From NCBI GenBank assembly GCA_030611885.1, contig JAUWOY010000002.1, forward strand, positions 1-64,000: a stretch of DNA of 64,000 nucleotides, given 5' to 3'. A program made the position numbers and the translations under genes. The DNA comes from Chloroflexota bacterium (GTDB taxonomy: Bacteria > Chloroflexota > Anaerolineae > VGOG01). Positions 60,668 through 64,000 of the stretch are shown here, piece after piece. Every line of letters starts with the position of its first letter. Within the stretch, counting starts at the first letter, position 1. The notes beneath the pieces are model-generated. The model was not told the DNA's origin. It saw only the letters and a program-made list of their open reading frames with translations, and did not search any database.

Positions 60668-62939
60668 AGCTCATATCCAAATAAGGGTCAAACAGCTTTG
60701 CTAGCGCTTCACCGCACACTTCAGCGACAATTTCTTGAAAATCAGCCAAAGTTGCCTGGCCGCCGGAATAAGACTGTAGGAAGTATGTAATCGTGTGATC
60801 AAAGGCTTGCTTGCCAGCCCGCTCTCGTAACTGGGCAAGGGTGGCGATGATCTGATTGATACGGGTGTTATAGCTGGAAGGTGATGAGCCTAATCCGAAT
60901 TCGCTCAGCCTTTGTTGTTGGTCATGTACGAATCCGTGCGGACTATCCACAGCCTCGACGGCTAGTTGTTGCCGTATGGACATCTCACGAGCCATTAAGT
61001 TCTCGTCGAAGTACAAATCGGCTAACAGTGAGGTAAAGTAACCGGTTAGACCTTCCAGCAACAGGTTGTGTTGCGGCGGAGTCGGACCACCTGGTAACTG
61101 TGGCCAACCCGGAAAGGTAGGATCTGCAAATTGGATCTGGCCCAGCCACCATTGTCGGATGACGTGCTCTGCCAAATCCCGAGAGGCCACCAAGTCATTG
61201 TTTAGTCCTCCAAATTGATCCTTAAGTTCGCCGAAGGTCTCCCGACCGAGGCGGAAGTGAGGTAGTAGCAACTCTTCAGGCAACAAAAGCAGATTTCCAC
61301 AGTATGCAATTCTTTTGGTCAAAGGCACTTCGGCTATTACCAGTGCGTTTCGTTGCTTTCCCACCAACCTATCCATATCATTCACAATGTTGTTCACACG
61401 CACTGCAAATGGTACCACAATATCTCTATGCCCGGGAATGCCATAGCTATACAACTCTTTCGAAGCATCGAGCAATACATAATGGGATGTTGCAGCTAAG
61501 GCAACTTGAGGCCACCCTGCAGACGAAGACCAGTGATAGGTCACGCCTGTCGCCGTCTGCTCCTTTAGCTCGGTTGAAGCCACAGCAACAAAGCCCTTGG
61601 GAACCGTGATCTTCACCTCATGTGGCCCGTTGGTATGATGCCCACTTCCGCCTTCCACGATAGGATACCACCAGGCTTCCGGTTTTAGATAAACCATGTC
61701 CTGACCGATGTATCCCGGAACATATCCAAAGTGTGTTCCATAGCGCTGATAATCAACGTGCCTTACTTGAAAGCGGCCAGCATATTCAACTACGAGGGTG
61801 ATAGTTTCGCCAAAATGCAAGTGGGTTGGCATGGAGATAAGCAGGGTCGCATCATTAACTTGCTTCCAGTCTGGTTGCAGTCCGGTTCTGCCTTCACGGA
61901 CTGTCTTTACTCGAAATCCAGGTGGCACTTGGATAGAAAAGGTGGAAACTGGCTTTGACATAGCTGATGCTATGCTGAAAGTAGCCATGCCCTCAATGCT
62001 CCCCCTGTCTGGATATACTGTGGCCTCGAGTGCGACTGTTTGCACCTTGGTTGCAGCTTTCCCGCCATCGGACCAGAGGCTGAATGGCTCACCTGAGGAA
62101 CTGGTAGCCAGCTTGATGGTTTCCTTAAAGTGAAAGAGCGCCCAGCCCAGTAGGCAGAGCCCTCCAATAAGCAGTACATTACACACCCACTTACCGTATT
62201 TGGCCTCTACGCTTCGCCCCTTACGATTCAGGTATATGTAAATCGTTAACACAACCAGGCATAAGCCGGCTGCTAAGTAGAAAGCGCGATTGGCCAACAA
62301 CATTGGCCAGTCAGGACCAAACACGATCATGTCAGAGGTGAAAACAGTGCTGACTGAATAGTTAAGGATATCTGTGATTGAGCCAAAGGCGATCAAGGTT
62401 AGCAACCAGTAGGCGATGGCTAGCGGATACAAGTACAATGGCCGGGGCAAGAGAGCGGTTAAACAGAGATAGAGGCAGGTCACATAGGTCAGAGTCGGAA
62501 TCGCTCTGACCATGACCACTTTAGCGTATAACATGAGCGATTCCAAGGAGAGATAATGGGGGAAACATACCAAGAATTGTCCCGTTGTGTGTATAAACAC
62601 CATGGTGCAAAGCATTGCCAACAAGCCAAGAATCTTACCACCGATGTAGATACTGGCTGTGACAGAAGTACTCCATATTAAGTCCTTGGCACGATTCCTT
62701 CGATCACGATTCAAAGCATCAGCCACCGGGAAAACAAGAAGGAGGCTCAAGAAAGTGGAAAGCCCTTCACCTATCCCGGAAAGCTCTATCGGTGAAAAGG
62801 TTGTATTACCGGCATGGGAGATATAAGGAGCTATACTTCGGAGGGCAAGAAGAAAGACAATGACCCAAAAACTGAGCCCTCTTATCTGCAACTTCCACTC
62901 GTAGCAGGCTATTGCGCATATAGCGCGCAGCGTTTTCAT
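60654..62939 (-). CDS. ABC-2 permease fused to an M1-peptidase-like domain, HExxH lost
   Basis: 761 aa. The N-terminal ~270 residues carry ABC-2 permease-type membrane helices. The remaining ~450 resemble the extracytoplasmic part of M1 aminopeptidases (ATVYPDRGSIEG beta domain, then helical domain). At the position of the zinc motif HELAHQWW it reads AEHVIRQWW, so the HExxH is not conserved and the domain is probably non-catalytic. It overlaps the ATPase gene by 4 nt and the small permease by 14 nt, forming a three-gene exporter. The substrate is unknown. Confidence 0.8.
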   Translation of the reverse strand: MKTLRAICAIACYEWKLQIRGLSFWVIVFLLALRSIAPYISHAGNTTFSPIELSGIGEGLSTFLSLLLVFPVADALNRDRRNRAKDLIWSTSVTASIYIGGKILGLLAMLCTMVFIHTTGQFLVCFPHYLSLESLMLYAKVVMVRAIPTLTYVTCLYLCLTALLPRPLYLYPLAIAYWLLTLIAFGSITDILNYSVSTVFTSDMIVFGPDWPMLLANRAFYLAAGLCLVVLTIYIYLNRKGRSVEAKYGKWVCNVLLIGGLCLLGWALFHFKETIKLATSSSGEPFSLWSDGGKAATKVQTVALEATVYPDRGSIEGMATFSIASAMSKPVSTFSIQVPPGFRVKTVREGRTGLQPDWKQVNDATLLISMPTHLHFGETITLVVEYAGRFQVRHVDYQRYGTHFGYVPGYIGQDMVYLKPEAWWYPIVEGGSGHHTNGPHEVKITVPKGFVAVASTELKEQTATGVTYHWSSSAGWPQVALAATSHYVLLDASKELYSYGIPGHRDIVVPFAVRVNNIVNDMDRLVGKQRNALVIAEVPLTKRIAYCGNLLLLPEELLLPHFRLGRETFGELKDQFGGLNNDLVASRDLAEHVIRQWWLGQIQFADPTFPGWPQLPGGPTPPQHNLLLEGLTGYFTSLLADLYFDENLMAREMSIRQQLAVEAVDSPHGFVHDQQQRLSEFGLGSSPSSYNTRINQIIATLAQLRERAGKQAFDHTITYFLQSYSGGQATLADFQEIVAEVCGEALAKLFDPYLDMSYDEK

Positions 62940-63802
62940 ACTTTTCTACCTCCCAGTAGCCACATATAGCTGTCCTCGAGGCTCGGTTCGACAGGCCGGG
63001 CCGTAAGGGGTGGTGTCTCGCTCAAGAAACGAGCTGTAACCCCTCCAGATCCGCGCTGAACCTGTGTGATTAGATACTGTGTCTGGAACCGATCAAACTG
63101 ATCGTGGGAAAGGGTCACTGTCCATACCTTGCCTTCCATCCGGGCTAACATCTCCAGCACTGAACCACAGAACCGGATCGTCCCTTGATGCAATATAGCT
63201 AATCGTTCGTTCATGAGAGCCACGTCTTCCACCAGATGGGTGGATAAGATTATGACGTGGTCAGCACTTAACTGGGAGAGAAAATGGCGAAAGTGGACTC
63301 TTTCCGCCGGATCAAGGCCCAGCATTGGTTCGTCAAGGATAAGCAGAGGGGGTTTATTGAGCAAAGCTTGGGCAATCCCCAAACGTTGCTTCATCCCCCT
63401 TGAAAAGGTGCCAACCCGTTGGCGGGCTGCTCCTTGCAGGCCAACCTGCTCAAGAACTCCTTCGATTAACTGGCGCCGACCGTGATATATCTCCTTAAGG
63501 AGTGCGATATAGTCAAGACACTCATAGGCAGTGAGGCGTGGATAGAGACCGAATGCCTCGGGAAGGTACCCAAGCAAGCGCCGGACCTCCCGCCGATCAC
63601 GTCGAACATCAAGGCCACCGATGGTTACCGTGCCGCTGGTAGGTTCGATGAGGGTGGCAAGAATGGATAATAATGTTGTCTTGCCGGCCCCATTGGGGCC
63701 TAGAAGGGAGAAGATACCGGTGTCGATGGTAAGATCTATTCCCGCCAGAGCCAGTTGTCCCTTCCTATATGATTTACTGACACTTGTAATCTGTATCTCC
63801 AT
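62936..63802 (-). CDS. ABC exporter ATPase (CcmA/DrrA type)
   Basis: 288 aa. Walker A GPNGAGKTT, Q-loop YLPEAFGLYP, signature FSRGMKQR, Walker B LLILDEPMLGLD, and H-loop STHLVED. It energises the permeases encoded downstream. ATG 63802 (MEIQITSVSKSY) is the natural start. The track ORF adds 13 residues. GACAGAGG precedes it. Confidence 0.9.
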   Translation of the reverse strand: MEIQITSVSKSYRKGQLALAGIDLTIDTGIFSLLGPNGAGKTTLLSILATLIEPTSGTVTIGGLDVRRDRREVRRLLGYLPEAFGLYPRLTAYECLDYIALLKEIYHGRRQLIEGVLEQVGLQGAARQRVGTFSRGMKQRLGIAQALLNKPPLLILDEPMLGLDPAERVHFRHFLSQLSADHVIILSTHLVEDVALMNERLAILHQGTIRFCGSVLEMLARMEGKVWTVTLSHDQFDRFQTQYLITQVQRGSGGVTARFLSETPPLTARPVEPSLEDSYMWLLGGRKV

Positions 63803-63932
63803 AGCCTCTGTCTCCCCAGAATAAAGCCTCTGTAGGTGCATACCGTAAGAATCTGCCAGATTAGATTATACTATCATTCACTGCTACACACAAGGCATTT
63901 CATAAAACCGATCTTATATGTGTGTAACTGTC

Positions 63933-63965
63933 AAGGGAGGGACTTTGTTCTAATGTCCCTCCCTT
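63933..63965. terminator. Hairpin near the window end
   Basis: AAGGGAGGGAC and GTCCCTCCCTT form an 11-bp stem with an 11-nt loop. No strong T-run follows, so terminator function is uncertain. From 63803 to 64000 no gene is seen. Confidence 0.5.
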
Positions 63966-64000
63966 AAGCACACGGGGTTGGGGTATGACTTTGATGACGT

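Overview
The window looks like a chromosomal contig from an uncultured anaerobic bacterium. It is most plausibly a Chloroflexota (Anaerolineae-like) member, but that placement is inference and no marker gene here proves it. The supports are a GC-rich core, energy genes of a fermentative or respiratory anaerobe (group 4 [NiFe] hydrogenase, Na+-type N-ATPase, tungsten aldehyde oxidoreductase, HdrA-type electron bifurcation, membrane pyrophosphatase), and many short palindromic interspersed repeats. The first ~110 bases are G/C homopolymer sequence that looks like a poor contig edge.

Layout. 0.1-2.6 kb: the end of a membrane-bound group 4 [NiFe]-hydrogenase operon (catalytic subunit, NuoH-like membrane subunit, NuoI-like ferredoxin). 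2.6-10.2 kb: a recognisable promoter, a stand-alone double-ACT protein, then an N-ATPase operon in the order atpD-C-Q-B-E-F-A-G. There is no delta subunit and no atpR, and the c subunit keeps most of the Na+-ligand signature. 10.2-12.0 kb: PstA-like PII protein and gap. 12.0-14.7 kb: MoaD-like protein, aldehyde:ferredoxin oxidoreductase and its ferredoxin. 23.3-31.3 kb: an Hdr/Flx-like flavin-based electron-transfer cluster. It begins with an HdrA-MvhD fusion that is read through an in-frame UGA and carries a convincing bacterial SECIS, so it is a predicted selenoprotein. A GAF histidine kinase, a receiver-kinase hybrid, a receiver-TPR protein and an unknown protein follow, then a K+-independent H+-pyrophosphatase (to 38.0 kb).

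Three blocks of foreign-looking DNA interrupt this core: 14.8-23.3 kb, 38.3-40.8 kb and 52.6-54.75 kb. Each consists of orphan genes separated by attC-like recombination sites (R'' RYYYAAC ... R' GTTRRRY). The middle block has a truncated integron integrase (intI) divergent from a minus-strand cassette array, which is the classical integron geometry. The other two are arrays without integrase. The first array carries an AT-richer four-gene operon (945-aa P-loop ATPase, coiled-coil protein, small protein, ParB-like-motif protein). This is the best candidate for an undescribed, possibly defensive, system. It also carries a PIG-L deacetylase, a glycosyltransferase and a VOC protein.

40.8-58.9 kb holds murE, an RmlC-like epimerase, nth and sbcC separated by a damaged toxin-antitoxin pair between direct repeats, threonine synthase, a DUF2723-type membrane glycosyltransferase, a Phd-like antitoxin, BrnT/BrnA, a GGDEF protein, psuG, a dolichol/phytol-kinase-like protein and a Uma2 nuclease. 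59.0-63.8 kb is a minus-strand ABC region: an orphan LolD-like ATPase beside a permease remnant, and an ABC-2 exporter whose large permease is fused to an M1-peptidase-like domain lacking HExxH.

Metabolic reading (inference): hydrogenase, AOR and the Hdr/Flx complex exchange low-potential electrons through ferredoxin. The hydrogenase and pyrophosphatase build ion gradients, and the N-ATPase uses or regenerates a sodium gradient. Many inverted-repeat families sit between and even inside these genes.
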